The position numbers and the translations under genes were made by a program. From the NCBI GenBank assembly GCA_019415435.1, contig DXZE01000017.1, positions 1 through 37,862 of the forward strand: a DNA stretch of 37,862 bases, written 5' to 3'. Source of the stretch: Erysipelotrichaceae bacterium. Its GTDB lineage: Bacteria > Bacillota_I > Bacilli_A > Erysipelotrichales > Erysipelotrichaceae. Below, in pieces: positions 16,375 through 24,849 of the stretch. Within the stretch, counting starts at the first letter, position 1. Every line of letters starts with the position of its first letter. The notes under the pieces were generated by a model. That model had not been told where the DNA came from. It worked only from the letters and a program-made list of their open reading frames with translations, and searched no databases.

Positions 16375-16541
16375 CGCGTCAAATAATAGCAGCATGCAGA
16401 GTCATGCGCCAAGCGTTGCTAACAGTATATCTGCTGATGCAGTAGCCGGGCTGCTTCCGGTGAACCATCCTATAGCAACACTCCGCATTGATGATCTGTA
16501 CCTGTTGTTGTTTCGCCAATGTCATAAGGAGGAAATAACAC
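16375..16541 (+). promoter_or_regulatory. Structured rpsD leader, probable S4 autoregulatory RNA
   Basis: The roughly 165-base leader has several helices visible by eye. These are GCATG/CATGC (about 16393-16407), CCGG/CCGG (about 16446-16460), and a long-range GTTGCTA/TAGCAAC pair (16415-16421 with 16473-16479) enclosing them. A strong AAGGAGG site precedes the ATG. In Bacillus, S4 represses its own gene through a pseudoknotted leader, so the same is inferred here. Apart from this leader and the ezrA control region, I see no gene in the 334-base gap 16208-16541. Confidence 0.65.
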
Positions 16542-17144
16542 ATGGCACGTTACACAGGTCCTGTTTGGAAGAAGTCCAGACGCTTAAGCTTCTCCGTATT
16601 AGAAACAGGCGAGGAGCTGAAGAAGAGACAGTATGCTCCTGGACAGCATGGTCCAACTAAGCGCGTTAAACTCAGTGGTTATGGAACACAGCTTCGTGAG
16701 AAGCAGAGAGTCCGTAACATGTATGGTCTGAATGAGAGACAGTTTGCAAATTTATTCCAGAAGGCATCCAAGATGGATGGCATGGCTGGTGTAAACTTCC
16801 TGCAGTTACTCGAAAGCAGACTGGACAATCTGGTTTACAGAATGGGTTTTGCAAGAACACGTAAAGCTGCAAGACAGTTAGTCAATCATGGACACATTGC
16901 TGTTGATGGCAAGAAAGTCGATATCCCAAGTGCTGAGATCAAGCCAGGTCAGGTAATCTCTGTACGTGATAACGCAAAGAACTTTGCAGTTATCAATGAA
17001 GCGCTTGAGGCTACTGTATCTACACCAGCATTCGTTGATGTAGACAAAGACAACAAGAAAGGTACTTATGTAAGACTTCCTGAAAGATCTGAACTCAATC
17101 AGGAAATCAATGAAGCTCTCGTTGTCGAATATTACAACAGGTAA
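16542..17144 (+). CDS. rpsD: 30S ribosomal protein S4
   Basis: The 200-residue primary 16S rRNA-binding protein starts MARYTGPVWKKSRRLSFS. It contains the S4 RNA-binding domain at about residues 90-150 (LESRLDNLVYRMGFARTRKAARQL). The length is normal. No Cys zinc motif is seen at the N-terminus, so it is the zinc-independent form. AAGGAGG lies at the right distance. It is monocistronic, with its own promoter, leader and terminator, as in Bacillus. Confidence 0.99.
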   Translation: MARYTGPVWKKSRRLSFSVLETGEELKKRQYAPGQHGPTKRVKLSGYGTQLREKQRVRNMYGLNERQFANLFQKASKMDGMAGVNFLQLLESRLDNLVYRMGFARTRKAARQLVNHGHIAVDGKKVDIPSAEIKPGQVISVRDNAKNFAVINEALEATVSTPAFVDVDKDNKKGTYVRLPERSELNQEINEALVVEYYNR

Positions 17145-17157
17145 TTAGCTTCTTGCT

Positions 17158-17186
17158 AAAAAGCGCATGAAAATGCGCTTTTTTTA
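17158..17186 (+). terminator. rpsD terminator
   Basis: AAAAAGCGCAT/ATGCGCTTTTT stem (17158-17168 with 17173-17183), GAAA loop and T run follow the rpsD stop by 13 bases. Confidence 0.95.
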
Positions 17187-17210
17187 TATTCTTGTTACCA
17201 AATGTCACCA

Positions 17211-17234
17211 AAAAATCCGGATATTCTCCGGATT
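17211..17234 (-). terminator. Terminator of the HAD phosphatase gene
   Basis: An 8-bp stem, AATCCGGA/TCCGGATT (17214-17221 with 17227-17234), is followed on the minus strand by T residues. Its first arm touches the stop codon. Confidence 0.85.
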
Positions 17235-18052
17235 TATTGTTTAAATACATAATCTTTCAGATAATGCCCTACTCCATCTTCTGTAACCGGATAATCGGTT
17301 ATGACATCTGCACACTTTTTTGTCTCCGCACTGCCATTCACAAGACATACACCGGTTCCTGCATCTTTCAGCATTTCCTTATCATTGTCCATATCTCCAA
17401 ATGCCATGACATCTTCAATAGAAATATGATTCTGCTGGGCACATTTTCTTAGTGCCAGACCTTTATTTACTCTTGGGTCCTGAAACTCGATTAAACCAGG
17501 ATACGTAATGACTGCCTGGTATTTATCAGATGGATGATCTTTAATCCAGGCAAGCATCTCTTTTTCATGATCATCATAGCGGAATAAGATCTTATTAGCT
17601 GGGGCTGCACATAATCTGTCTTCATCACCATGCGTATCAATAAAACGCGTCTGGTTTCTTTCAATGGAAGCTACCTGTAAGTGATCTATACCGGTTGCGA
17701 CCGCATGATCCCCTTCATAGATTGATGCGATCAGATGAAATGGACGCATCAGATCCAGAATCTCATGCATGGTACCTGTTGATAATGGGTGAAACTGCTG
17801 TACACCTTCATGAAACCTGTCCCATAACTGACCGCCATTCATACCAATCATGAAATCAAAGTCAAAATCAAGCTTCCACTCTAACCTTCTTTTCTTCATC
17901 TTTTCATCTGCCGGTCTTCCTGAGGCAATCCCGAAAAGGATACCTTCCTTATGTACTCTTTCTAACATTTCTCTTGTTAATGGCATCATGCCGGATGCGC
18001 CCTTTGGAACTAGTGTCCCATCGATGTCACATGCAATCATTTTAATGTTCAT
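17234..18052 (-). CDS. Cof-type HAD-IIB family phosphatase
   Basis: The 272-residue soluble protein is of the type that dephosphorylates sugar phosphates, flavin or related small metabolites; the substrate here is unknown. Motif I is ACDIDGTLV (D9 and D11), motif II ASGRP, and motif IV AFGDMDNDKEML near residues 215-230. An alpha/beta C2B cap lies between. The ATG at 18052 has GAGG about 11 bases upstream. An ATG at 18085 adds 11 poorly conserved residues and lacks a ribosome binding site, and M5 is another option. It is separated from the downstream end of the galactoside operon by 60 bases. Confidence 0.9.
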   Translation of the reverse strand: MNIKMIACDIDGTLVPKGASGMMPLTREMLERVHKEGILFGIASGRPADEKMKKRRLEWKLDFDFDFMIGMNGGQLWDRFHEGVQQFHPLSTGTMHEILDLMRPFHLIASIYEGDHAVATGIDHLQVASIERNQTRFIDTHGDEDRLCAAPANKILFRYDDHEKEMLAWIKDHPSDKYQAVITYPGLIEFQDPRVNKGLALRKCAQQNHISIEDVMAFGDMDNDKEMLKDAGTGVCLVNGSAETKKCADVITDYPVTEDGVGHYLKDYVFKQ

Positions 18053-18112
18053 ATATGTAAAAACCTCTGTTATTGATTGTACCATCCAAAAAAGATGAGA
18101 AACATAAATCTC

Positions 18113-19696
18113 TCATCTTTCAAACAAATGACATGTATTCTTTCTGCCATTTAATTCATAGGTTATATGAATGCCATCATGAACAGATACATGCAGTACT
18201 TTTGCATGTGACATTCTGCGGTAATACTCATATCTGGCAGTCATCTTTGAAGTATAGGAACCAGGATTATCAGATGTTAAGAATACATTTCCAAGCAATG
18301 CATCCAGCATGGCAAGATCATCTTTCTGCCTGTCATTCAGTTTAATATTATTGTCTCTTAAGAAGAATACATCCGGATCAGATCCATATGCCCTGCCATT
18401 TAATTCTCTTCTTGTCACAATATTGGTTATGGCATTCCTGGTAGACGTACGTTCTCTGTGGAAAGAATGCATATACCATACATCATCCCAATCTAATGAC
18501 ACATCACAGGATATACGGCAATAGTCAACATATCCAAAGGCAGGCATCACTGGTACACCACAGCCTAATATCTGCATATCCCCGCAATCTTCTCTTATCA
18601 TCTTCATAGCCCGGAGCATACGGCATGCACGTGTTTCATGCCTGTTTCCAAATGGTGCTGCACCATAGAGGAAATCCAGCTTTACAAGATCAAATCCCCA
18701 TTCATCATGAACTCTTTTTAAAGACTTCTTTACATAATCTGTAACCTCAGGATTATCAATATCCAGGGAATAGAATCCTGACCAGTTACAGCCAAGTTTC
18801 CAGTTATCACCATTTACCTTTAAAAACCAGTCCTGATGATTCTGATACAACTGTGATTTCTCTTCTGCGACAAACGGAGCTAACCATAATCCTGCCTTGA
18901 AACCAGCTTTGTGAATCTTATCTGCCACTGCCTTCATTCCAGATGGAAATTTAGTATGATCTGCTTCTAACCAATCTCCTACATAAGGTTCCCAGCCATC
19001 ATCTATCTGAAATAAGTCTCCCTTTTCAAATAACTTTGTACAGCCCTGCAGATCTTCCCCAATGGAAGCTTCATTGATATCCTGATAACGGTTATACCAG
19101 GAAGAATAGCCATACAGTTTTTCTGTAACAGGAGGATGGATATTTAATGCATCAAACCATGCATCAAATACTTCCTGCTCATTACCTTCAGCATAAAAAA
19201 GATCAAAGGCATGATACTTTCCGGATACATGTAATCCTTCACAATCCCTGTCTATGCTTAATACCTGCCTGCCAGCATCATATTGAAACATCGTATAGCC
19301 TGGTGTTTCATCTAATGAGGCAAATAAACGGTAATTGTTACCCTTGCGGAAATAACACCAGCTGAAGCCATGGGTGATACCTTTCTTATATGGATAATTC
19401 ACAAAGTGATAGTCACCATACCGGTCAAAAGAATATACATCAATTAACTTCTTTGGAATCTTATGAATACCCCTGATACGGTCATGTATGGAATACTCGG
19501 GTGAAACAGTCCAGGTCTGATATCCATTCATGAAGATCTTTTCATCAGGATTTATCTCAACAGATACCGTAGAATGAACACGTTTCAATTCAGAATCATC
19601 CGGCAGGGAAACAACAATATGATTTTTACCTGCTTTTAATTCTTCGCTATCCAGTATTTCTGACTTGTCACTTCTAATGTTCCAGTTCAGCAGCAT
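18113..19696 (-). CDS. GH36-family alpha-galactosidase
   Basis: The 527-residue intracellular glycosidase shows no signal peptide. It has an N-terminal beta-sandwich (about 1-190), a (beta/alpha)8 barrel and a short C-terminal beta domain. GH36 landmarks are DDGWE (232-236), the nucleophile Asp341 in VKLDFLYG and a probable acid/base Asp398 in RISCDVSLDWDD. It is shorter than the roughly 720-residue GH36 group I enzymes and resembles the compact forms. It overlaps the upstream symporter gene. The ATG at 19696 has GGAG 9 bases upstream; an ATG at 19711 lacks a good site. Likely substrates are raffinose-type sugars, melibiose or plant/host alpha-galactosides. Confidence 0.9.
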   Translation of the reverse strand: MLLNWNIRSDKSEILDSEELKAGKNHIVVSLPDDSELKRVHSTVSVEINPDEKIFMNGYQTWTVSPEYSIHDRIRGIHKIPKKLIDVYSFDRYGDYHFVNYPYKKGITHGFSWCYFRKGNNYRLFASLDETPGYTMFQYDAGRQVLSIDRDCEGLHVSGKYHAFDLFYAEGNEQEVFDAWFDALNIHPPVTEKLYGYSSWYNRYQDINEASIGEDLQGCTKLFEKGDLFQIDDGWEPYVGDWLEADHTKFPSGMKAVADKIHKAGFKAGLWLAPFVAEEKSQLYQNHQDWFLKVNGDNWKLGCNWSGFYSLDIDNPEVTDYVKKSLKRVHDEWGFDLVKLDFLYGAAPFGNRHETRACRMLRAMKMIREDCGDMQILGCGVPVMPAFGYVDYCRISCDVSLDWDDVWYMHSFHRERTSTRNAITNIVTRRELNGRAYGSDPDVFFLRDNNIKLNDRQKDDLAMLDALLGNVFLTSDNPGSYTSKMTARYEYYRRMSHAKVLHVSVHDGIHITYELNGRKNTCHLFER

Positions 19697-21125
19697 CCTG
19701 GTTTTCTCCATGCTTTACTTTCAGTTCTTCATTCATTTCCTCAATCTTTTGATCTGTCATCTTGAACTTGTTTCTGAAGACAAACATCGCAATGATCAGA
19801 AGAATAATCGGAATGATGGTCATTAATAATCTTAAACCGGTGATTGTAGAAGCAGACTGCTTTACAATCTTTGCACTTTCTGAAGTAGAAGAAGATCCGG
19901 TAAAGTGAATCAGATCCAGACCAACACCAGCTAAGAATACAGCAAATCCTGAAGCAGCTTTTACAACAAATGTCTGCATGGAGAAGATAACGGATTCTTC
20001 TCTCTTACCGGTCTTTAATTCGCCATAGTCTACTGAAGCAGAAAGATAAACAGTTGTTAATACGGTTAAGATACCATTAGAGACAAATACAAACAATCCA
20101 CATATGCATATGACAATCATGTTTGTAGATAAACCTGTATAGCATGCTGTAAGAATCAATGCATATCCGATGATTTCCAGTGCAAGGCATAATTTGAAAA
20201 TAGAATGGTTGGATAACTTCTTTCTGAGCAGAGGATAGATGGCCATCATGCCAAGGATCTGGCCAGCTCCACCTACCGCATTAAACAGGGACTGATTGGC
20301 AGCCCAATTACTACCGCTGACGTCATATTTGAAGAAGTAAATTAATAAGTTAGAAGTAATATAAAGAGCAGTATTAATCAGAATAATGCATATAACTACT
20401 ACTAATGCCTGATCATTATGGAACAATGCCTTGAACATGTCCTTGACATGCATATTGGCTGCGTCGTTTTCCTGTTCCTTTAATTCTTCAGATTCAGTCT
20501 TTTCTTCTTTTAATGCTACAACAGTGATTGTTTCAAAGATGGCAAACAATACAGCGACGATCAAGGCAAGTACAGAGAATCCCTTAATTTCCGCAACAGC
20601 GGTGTTGCCGCCGCCAATTGCCTGTACAACCGGCATTGCAAAGATAGTGATCAGTGCATTACCCACACCAGCACACGTTCTGCCAACAACAGACATTGTT
20701 TCTCTGTCCTTAGGCTCATGCGTAACTGCCGGAATGATGGACCAGAATGGAATATCCATCATTGTATAGGTAACACCCCAGAGGATATAAATAACCGCAA
20801 AGAATACCTTTAAACCTGTTCCGGTAAAATGTGAAGCGGAGAACAAGGCATACAATACAAAGGCATTCAGAATCGTACCAGAGAAGATCCATGGTCTGAA
20901 CTTGCCCCACCTGGACTTAGTCTTGGCTACGATGATACCCATAAACGGATCGTTTGCCGCATCGAAGATTCTGGCAATCAGAAGAATGAGACCGATAAAG
21001 GCCGCATCAATGCCCAGAACGTCCTGATAGTAGTACATGACATAGCCGGATGATAAGGCATACACCATGTCTTTGCCTACAGCCCCAATGCCATAAGCTG
21101 CTGTTTGTTTTTTACTGAATTTCAT
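19674..21125 (-). CDS. Sugar:cation symporter, GPH (MelB-like) family
   Basis: The 483-residue membrane protein has about 12 hydrophobic segments. The N-terminal region YGIGAVGKDMVYALSSGYVMYYYQD and the loop FDAANDPFMGIIVAKTKSRWGKFRPWI are GPH signatures; the Asp of the NDP motif belongs to the cation site in MelB. A charged central loop (EEKTESEELKEQEND) separates the halves. The C-terminal cytoplasmic tail is acidic and about 40 residues long, without a fused EIIA domain. It lies between the beta- and alpha-galactosidase genes, so galactoside uptake is the likely role. AAGGA precedes the ATG, which is 15 bases past the GH2 stop. Confidence 0.92.
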   Translation of the reverse strand: MKFSKKQTAAYGIGAVGKDMVYALSSGYVMYYYQDVLGIDAAFIGLILLIARIFDAANDPFMGIIVAKTKSRWGKFRPWIFSGTILNAFVLYALFSASHFTGTGLKVFFAVIYILWGVTYTMMDIPFWSIIPAVTHEPKDRETMSVVGRTCAGVGNALITIFAMPVVQAIGGGNTAVAEIKGFSVLALIVAVLFAIFETITVVALKEEKTESEELKEQENDAANMHVKDMFKALFHNDQALVVVICIILINTALYITSNLLIYFFKYDVSGSNWAANQSLFNAVGGAGQILGMMAIYPLLRKKLSNHSIFKLCLALEIIGYALILTACYTGLSTNMIVICICGLFVFVSNGILTVLTTVYLSASVDYGELKTGKREESVIFSMQTFVVKAASGFAVFLAGVGLDLIHFTGSSSTSESAKIVKQSASTITGLRLLMTIIPIILLIIAMFVFRNKFKMTDQKIEEMNEELKVKHGENQDAAELEH

Positions 21126-21140
21126 GATGATTTCCTTTCT

Positions 21141-23492
21141 TTATAATCTGATGATTAACGGAATTTCTACATCTTCCGTAACAGACGTATGGAATGTAAC
21201 AGATGCTTTTCCAACCTGACCGGTTGTACGTACATAAGTGCCGCTCATGCCGCCTTCCAGGGTTACAATATCCGGACCGATTAATTCAATTGGACCACTT
21301 GTTGTAATCTGAACCGGATCCTGGGCATAAGAGACAAGATTATCATAGGAATCTAATTCCCTGATTCTGAAAGATGCCATATCCCATGTATCGCCTTCTT
21401 TTAATTCGGTATGAGAAGCCTTTACTTCAAGATGACGCTTTGTATCAGGGGTGCGGATAACGGTTTTAATAACCTTGCCATCCTTAACAGCTTCAAATTT
21501 CCAGGCTGTAGAGCCTCCTCCCCAGCCGCCTACATATTTTCCATAAAGATCAACACCTTCGGAATACTGCATATGATATCTCAGCATGCACCAGCCAAGC
21601 TTCAATACATCTTTCTTCGGCATATCTGCCAATCCATATTTCTGGGCAGATAACAATGCTTCGTGAACCAACTGTTCCTGATTACCGCTCAATCCTTCCT
21701 TACTCTTGAGCAGTTCACCGATTGTATCATCGATCTTTACAGGGCCATGATTCATCGCTGAGAATCTTTCATCTGCCTTAAAGCTCTTCACAAATTCATC
21801 ATTCTTATACAGTCTGACTTCATCCGCATTTGTAAATGCCCAGACTGTATCAAGGTGGCCGCCATCATAATCACCGATATCCATCGAACTTCCTACTTCC
21901 AGAACTGCTGTATCATCAGATTGTGAAGCATAAACTGATGCGGCTAATTTTGGATTGCGGAAGAAATCCATGACACCGTGATAGCACATTCTGTCTCCAC
22001 TGCCGAAATCCTTATGCGTCTGGTAGTCAAACATGCACCATTGGAAAACACCAGCATGTTCATGATCTGCCATTGCATCATTCATGACTCTTGCATGACG
22101 CAATGCATGTTCCTGTCTTCTTTCCATACGGTCAGAAGCTTTTGTTGGAAACATGTGTCCATTGGCTTCCGTTATTAATAACGGCTTCTTCAGATCTTCT
22201 TTCTTTACAACATCTTTCTTTTCTTTGCATCCAGGATTCTTACCAGTATGGGAGAAATCATTATATCCATACACATCTTCTAATAAACTGCTCTTTTCAA
22301 GATAACGGACACCGGATGTAGGTCTACTTGGATCAAGCCTGTGTGCCATTTCATTGGTAGCTCTGTATAAGGCATCATCATCCAAGGATTCATTAATACG
22401 AACGCCCCATAAGAATATGGAAGGATGATTACGATATTGCAGAACCATTTCCTTGGTATTTTCTACTGCCTGTTTCTTCCATGCTTCATCACCAAGATGC
22501 TGCCAACCCGGTATTTCCGTAAAGACTAACAAGCCTAATCTGTCACATGCATCGATGAAATACTGTGATTGCGGATAATGTGATGTTCTTACTGCATTAA
22601 CTTTTAATTCTTCCTTTAGGATTCTCGCATCTTCTACCTGCATGCCTGCAGGTGCTGCATAGCCCACATATGGATAGCACTGATGTCGGTTTAAACCTCT
22701 GATAAAGTAAGGCTTGCCGTTTAAGAGAATATTGTTTTCATCTGTTTCAATAGTTCTGAAACCAAATGTATATTTCTGTATATCTTCTTCCTTACCCAAC
22801 AGACGAATGACAAGAGTATAAAGATTTGGATGTTCTGGAGACCATGGTTTAACAGACTCACAAGGGATTGTAACAATACGTTCTGATGACTTTACTGTTT
22901 TCTTTGCGATAACCTGTTCCTTATCATTCACTATTTCAAGAAGAACATTTTCATCACCCTGAATGCCATCGTATGTAAGCTGTACTTCAGCTGTATGCAG
23001 ATCGGGTGTAGTAATGTAAGTATCTCTGATCAGAGCAGATGGTCTTGTATCAAGCTTTACATCTCTGTAGATTCCTCCATATGTCAGGTAATCAATGACA
23101 TATCCAAATGGAGGAACACAGCTGTTTTCCGTTGTGTCAAGCTTTACAACAACGGTATTCTCATTGTCATAATCAATCAGATCCGTTATCTCTGCTTTAA
23201 AGGCTGTGTATCCATTTCTATGCGTCAGTAATTCTTTCCCATTGAAATATATTGTAGCGATATGCGCTGCCCCATCAAAGATCAGGAAATGTCTTTTCCC
23301 TTTATCCTCAGTATTGAATCTCAGTTTCCTGCGATATCCGCATACCATCTGATACGAATCAGGATCTGCATCATGCAAAGGCATTTCCTTTACCGTATGA
23401 GGAATACGGACAATCTCTTCTGCCTTACCGCCATGCAGGAATTCTTTTGACCATTTACTTGTAAATTCCCATTCATTATCTATGATTTTCAT
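21141..23492 (-). CDS. GH2-family beta-galactosidase
   Basis: The 783-residue cytoplasmic enzyme has no signal peptide. Its layout is jelly-roll sugar-binding domain (about 1-150), immunoglobulin-like domain (150-250), catalytic TIM barrel (250-540) and C-terminal beta domains. The acid/base Glu368 lies in FLWGVRINES and the nucleophile Glu442 in LLITEANGHMFP; FIRGLNRHQ and VRTSHYP are also GH2 landmarks. Beta-galactosidase is the best call, but a beta-glucuronidase or galacturonidase activity cannot be excluded by eye. The ATG has GGAGG 6 bases upstream and overlaps the end of the TetR gene by 17 bases. Confidence 0.88.
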   Translation of the reverse strand: MKIIDNEWEFTSKWSKEFLHGGKAEEIVRIPHTVKEMPLHDADPDSYQMVCGYRRKLRFNTEDKGKRHFLIFDGAAHIATIYFNGKELLTHRNGYTAFKAEITDLIDYDNENTVVVKLDTTENSCVPPFGYVIDYLTYGGIYRDVKLDTRPSALIRDTYITTPDLHTAEVQLTYDGIQGDENVLLEIVNDKEQVIAKKTVKSSERIVTIPCESVKPWSPEHPNLYTLVIRLLGKEEDIQKYTFGFRTIETDENNILLNGKPYFIRGLNRHQCYPYVGYAAPAGMQVEDARILKEELKVNAVRTSHYPQSQYFIDACDRLGLLVFTEIPGWQHLGDEAWKKQAVENTKEMVLQYRNHPSIFLWGVRINESLDDDALYRATNEMAHRLDPSRPTSGVRYLEKSSLLEDVYGYNDFSHTGKNPGCKEKKDVVKKEDLKKPLLITEANGHMFPTKASDRMERRQEHALRHARVMNDAMADHEHAGVFQWCMFDYQTHKDFGSGDRMCYHGVMDFFRNPKLAASVYASQSDDTAVLEVGSSMDIGDYDGGHLDTVWAFTNADEVRLYKNDEFVKSFKADERFSAMNHGPVKIDDTIGELLKSKEGLSGNQEQLVHEALLSAQKYGLADMPKKDVLKLGWCMLRYHMQYSEGVDLYGKYVGGWGGGSTAWKFEAVKDGKVIKTVIRTPDTKRHLEVKASHTELKEGDTWDMASFRIRELDSYDNLVSYAQDPVQITTSGPIELIGPDIVTLEGGMSGTYVRTTGQVGKASVTFHTSVTEDVEIPLIIRL

Positions 23493-24051
23493 CTCTGTCC
23501 TCCGTTATGCCATTCATAACAATATCCATCATTGCAAGACACGCATCCCGATATGTAATTCCTTCCTGTTTCAGATGATCTGTAGAAAGAAAGCTTTCAA
23601 ATGAAGCGGTAATCATCTGTCTTAATACAGGAATAGAAATAGAACGTATCTTGTGCTCTTTCATCCCTGTTTCAAGTAACTGAATGACAGGTTCCCAATT
23701 GTTTTCCAATTGTCTCTGTAAGTTCTTATAGACTTTTGGATATTTTTCATGAAGACCAGAAAGCATGCGGAAGTCAAATACTTCAAACTGCTTAGGCATA
23801 GCAATCATGACTTCTTTTACTTTTTCATCATAAGGAAGATCTGATGCGATGATATCCTGCTTGTTTTTCTGAATTTCCTTATAGCCTGTATCAATCATTG
23901 CATTCAACATTTCTTCTTTGGACGCATAGAATGTATAGATTGTCTTCTTGGCCATATGCAGGTCTTTGGCAATATCATTCATCGTAAATTTCAATCCCTG
24001 CTTACGGAATTCTTCAGCTGCACACTGCAGTATTTCATCTTCTTTATCCAT
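23476..24051 (-). CDS. TetR/AcrR-family regulator of the galactoside operon
   Basis: The 191-residue protein has an N-terminal helix-turn-helix DNA-binding domain at about residues 5-50 (ILQCAAEEFRKQGLKFTMND and AKKTIYTFYASKEEMLNAMI). A helical ligand-binding domain follows, with no recognisable specificity. It is the first gene of the operon and overlaps the GH2 gene, so it probably autoregulates. The start is uncertain. The ATG at 24051 has only a weak GGG, the ATG at 24084 has no site, and a longer frame to 24111 would translate the cre-like box. TetR control of sugar genes is less common than LacI, AraC or GntR control. Confidence 0.85.
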   Translation of the reverse strand: MDKEDEILQCAAEEFRKQGLKFTMNDIAKDLHMAKKTIYTFYASKEEMLNAMIDTGYKEIQKNKQDIIASDLPYDEKVKEVMIAMPKQFEVFDFRMLSGLHEKYPKVYKNLQRQLENNWEPVIQLLETGMKEHKIRSISIPVLRQMITASFESFLSTDHLKQEGITYRDACLAMMDIVMNGITEDRDENHR

Positions 24052-24094
24052 TTTGGAAACCCGTTTTATCTTTCTGGTTTCCATCGTAACAGTA

Positions 24095-24108
24095 TGTAAG
24101 CGTTTACG
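24095..24108. promoter_or_regulatory. Catabolite-responsive element (cre)-like site
   Basis: TGTAAGCGTTTACG matches the CcpA cre consensus TGWAANCGNTNWCA at 13 of 14 positions, and the reverse strand matches at 13 of 14 with a one-to-two-base shift. It lies just upstream of the TetR/GH2/symporter/GH36 operon, where glucose repression is expected. Confidence 0.7.
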
Positions 24109-24127
24109 CAAGCTCTTACATGAAATG

Positions 24128-24157
24128 TTTTGTACATATATGTCGGAATGTACAAAA
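24128..24157. promoter_or_regulatory. Probable TetR operator (10-bp arms)
   Basis: TTTTGTACAT/ATGTACAAAA (24128-24137 with 24148-24157, 10-base spacer) is a perfect inverted repeat of a size typical of TetR-family operators. It lies 77 bases before the TetR ATG at 24051, and its left edge is 20 bases from the cre-like box. A minus-strand TTGTAC within the right arm could be the -35; the -10 is unclear. Confidence 0.65.
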
Positions 24158-24184
24158 AAATACCTGTTTTTTATAAACAGGTAT
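24154..24184 (-). terminator. gmk terminator
   Basis: A perfect 10-bp stem, ATACCTGTTT/AAACAGGTAT (24160-24169 with 24175-24184), is followed on the minus strand by seven T residues. It starts 6 bases after the gmk stop, and its T run shares 4 bases with the adjacent operator. Confidence 0.92.
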
Positions 24185-24189
24185 CAGGT

Positions 24190-24765
24190 TTAAATATTTG
24201 CGTCCATGTAGCGGTGAATGATAACACGAATGATATCAGCCGCTAACTTTGGATCATCATTACATACAACGTACTTGTACTGACCGATCATTTCCATTTC
24301 ACGGGAAGCCTTGGCAAGTCTTTCCTGAATGATCTCCTCTGGTTCTGTAGCTCTGCCACGGATTCTCTTTTCCAGCTCTTCCATGTTCGGTGGAACAATG
24401 AAGATTGTCAAAGCATCCTTGACCTTCGCTCTGACCTGCTGGCATCCCTGTACTTCAATTTCCAGGATGACATTCTTGCCTTCATTACGGAGCTTTTCTA
24501 CTTCCGCAACTGGTGTACCGTAATAGTTGCCGACAAATTCAGCCCATTCCAGCAGTTCACCATTGTCTCTTGCACGTTCAAATTCTTCTCTGGAAACAAA
24601 ATGATAGTTGACGCCATCTACTTCTCCCGGGCGCTGTTTTCTTGTTGTTAAAGAAACAGAATACGCAAGTTTCAGGTCAGGATCATGAATGAACTCTTTT
24701 AAAATGGTTCCTTTTCCTACACCGGATGGACCGCTTAATACAATTAGTAACCCCTTCTTAGCCAT
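24190..24765 (-). CDS. gmk: Guanylate kinase
   Basis: The 191-residue enzyme phosphorylates GMP to GDP with ATP. The P-loop is SGPSGVGKGT near residues 11-20. GMP-binding residues lie in SVSLTTRKQRPGEVDGVNYHF, and the lid follows RIRGRATEPEEIIQERL. The ATG at 24765 has GGAGG 7 bases upstream; the longer frame is unlikely. It is divergent from rqcH. Confidence 0.98.
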   Translation of the reverse strand: MAKKGLLIVLSGPSGVGKGTILKEFIHDPDLKLAYSVSLTTRKQRPGEVDGVNYHFVSREEFERARDNGELLEWAEFVGNYYGTPVAEVEKLRNEGKNVILEIEVQGCQQVRAKVKDALTIFIVPPNMEELEKRIRGRATEPEEIIQERLAKASREMEMIGQYKYVVCNDDPKLAADIIRVIIHRYMDANI

Positions 24766-24816
24766 TGTATATCCTCCATGTGTAAGATTACCCTTTATCT
24801 GTACTTTCGTCAATCA

Positions 24817-24825
24817 TGGTATAAT
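24817..24825 (+). promoter_or_regulatory. Extended -10 promoter of rqcH
   Basis: TGGTATAAT (TGnTATAAT) lies 24 bases before the rqcH ATG. The -35 region is weak. The 84-base space to the gmk ATG must also hold any gmk promoter, which I could not identify. Confidence 0.6.
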
Positions 24826-24849
24826 CAGTTTCACATACAGGTAAAACAT

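Noticed and set aside
16340..16660. Plus-strand ORF starting in the rpsD promoter
   Set aside because: It begins at the -35 hexamer and is out of frame with rpsD, so it cannot be translated from the rpsD transcript.
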